Shown here piece by piece: positions 5,609-5,727 of a stretch of DNA of 5,727 nt. The notes below the pieces were generated by a model, which saw only the letters and a list, made by a program, of their open reading frames with translations, made no database searches and had not been told where the DNA came from. How positions within the stretch are numbered: position 1 is the stretch's first letter; every line of letters begins with the position of its first letter. The position numbers were made by a program, and so were the translations under genes. The stretch comes from an uncultured bacterium (GTDB lineage: Bacteria; Planctomycetota; Phycisphaerae; Phycisphaerales; SM1A02): positions 1-5,727 of the forward strand of contig CAIXEV010000417.1 of NCBI GenBank assembly GCA_903918555.1. Direction: 5' to 3'.

Positions 5609-5727
5609 ATGCCCTCGTCAACGCCCGCGGCGTTTCAACCGCATCCCGCGCAACGCTTTCCGAGCCCCACATCCCGGCCGGCCGTCCTGCTCGAGAGCGT
5701 CGACAAGCGCTTCGGCAGCGTGCAGGC
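5609..5727 (+). CDS. ABC transporter ATP-binding protein, N-terminal fragment (runs off right edge)
   Basis: Forty residues are visible before the window ends. After a 24-residue polar, Pro-rich extension the sequence reads AVLLESVDKRFGSVQA (25-40). This is the usual first strand and A-loop of an ABC ATPase; Phe35 would be the aromatic residue that stacks on adenine. The Walker A motif should follow just outside the window. The KRFGxVxA pattern resembles DrrA/CcmA-like exporters or other general ABC ATPases more than LolD. Transport direction and substrate cannot be told from this fragment. It follows paralog 2 by 91 bp on the same strand, probably with its own promoter. The ATGs at 5591 and 5594 are unusable: 5594 runs into TAG at once. 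Confidence 0.75.
   Translation, partial: MPSSTPAAFQPHPAQRFPSPTSRPAVLLESVDKRFGSVQ

Overview
The window is GC-rich (about two-thirds G+C by eye), bacterial and densely coding. It holds five genes, two of them cut by the window edges. The mix is a cobalamin-dependent methionine synthase, a lipoprotein peptidase, exported Pro/Ala/Lys-rich proteins and few Shine-Dalgarno sequences. The methionine synthase also has a diverged pterin-domain signature. Together these suggest a Gram-negative environmental bacterium, possibly Planctomycetota/Phycisphaerae. That placement is an impression from sequence style and has not been tested.

Layout. (1) Positions 1-1361, minus strand: the first 453 residues of MetH, covering the homocysteine methyltransferase domain and the start of the pterin domain. 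It continues off the left edge. (2) Positions 1362-1499: a divergent intergenic region with a candidate metH promoter, whose predicted +1 is the A of the ATG, and a near-perfect 20-bp palindrome just upstream of the -35. (3) Positions 1500-3284, plus strand: a lipoprotein S41 peptidase with a PDZ-like region and a tricorn-like catalytic arrangement in place of the usual Ser-Lys dyad. (4) Positions 3462-4454 and 4588-5517, plus strand: two diverged tandem paralogs with signal peptides, probably with a LolA/LolB-like (lipoprotein-sorting) fold. Each has a single cysteine, in a shared CWK motif. The 133 bp between them can fold into a three-way-junction RNA closed by a 10-bp perfect stem. (5) Positions 5609-5727, plus strand: the first 40 residues of an ABC transporter ATPase, cut by the right edge. 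It has the same TANNNT-N6-ATG start arrangement as metH and two dyad symmetries upstream.

The three complete genes all encode exported proteins and lie in one direction with gaps of 177 and 133 bp. They look like a cell-envelope cluster: a surface or periplasmic protease and two possible lipid or lipoprotein carriers, perhaps linked to the ABC transporter that follows. All three carry 12-bp in-frame tandem repeats that encode four-residue low-complexity linkers. metH is divergent and functionally separate. No RNA gene of a known class, mobile element or CRISPR array was seen.
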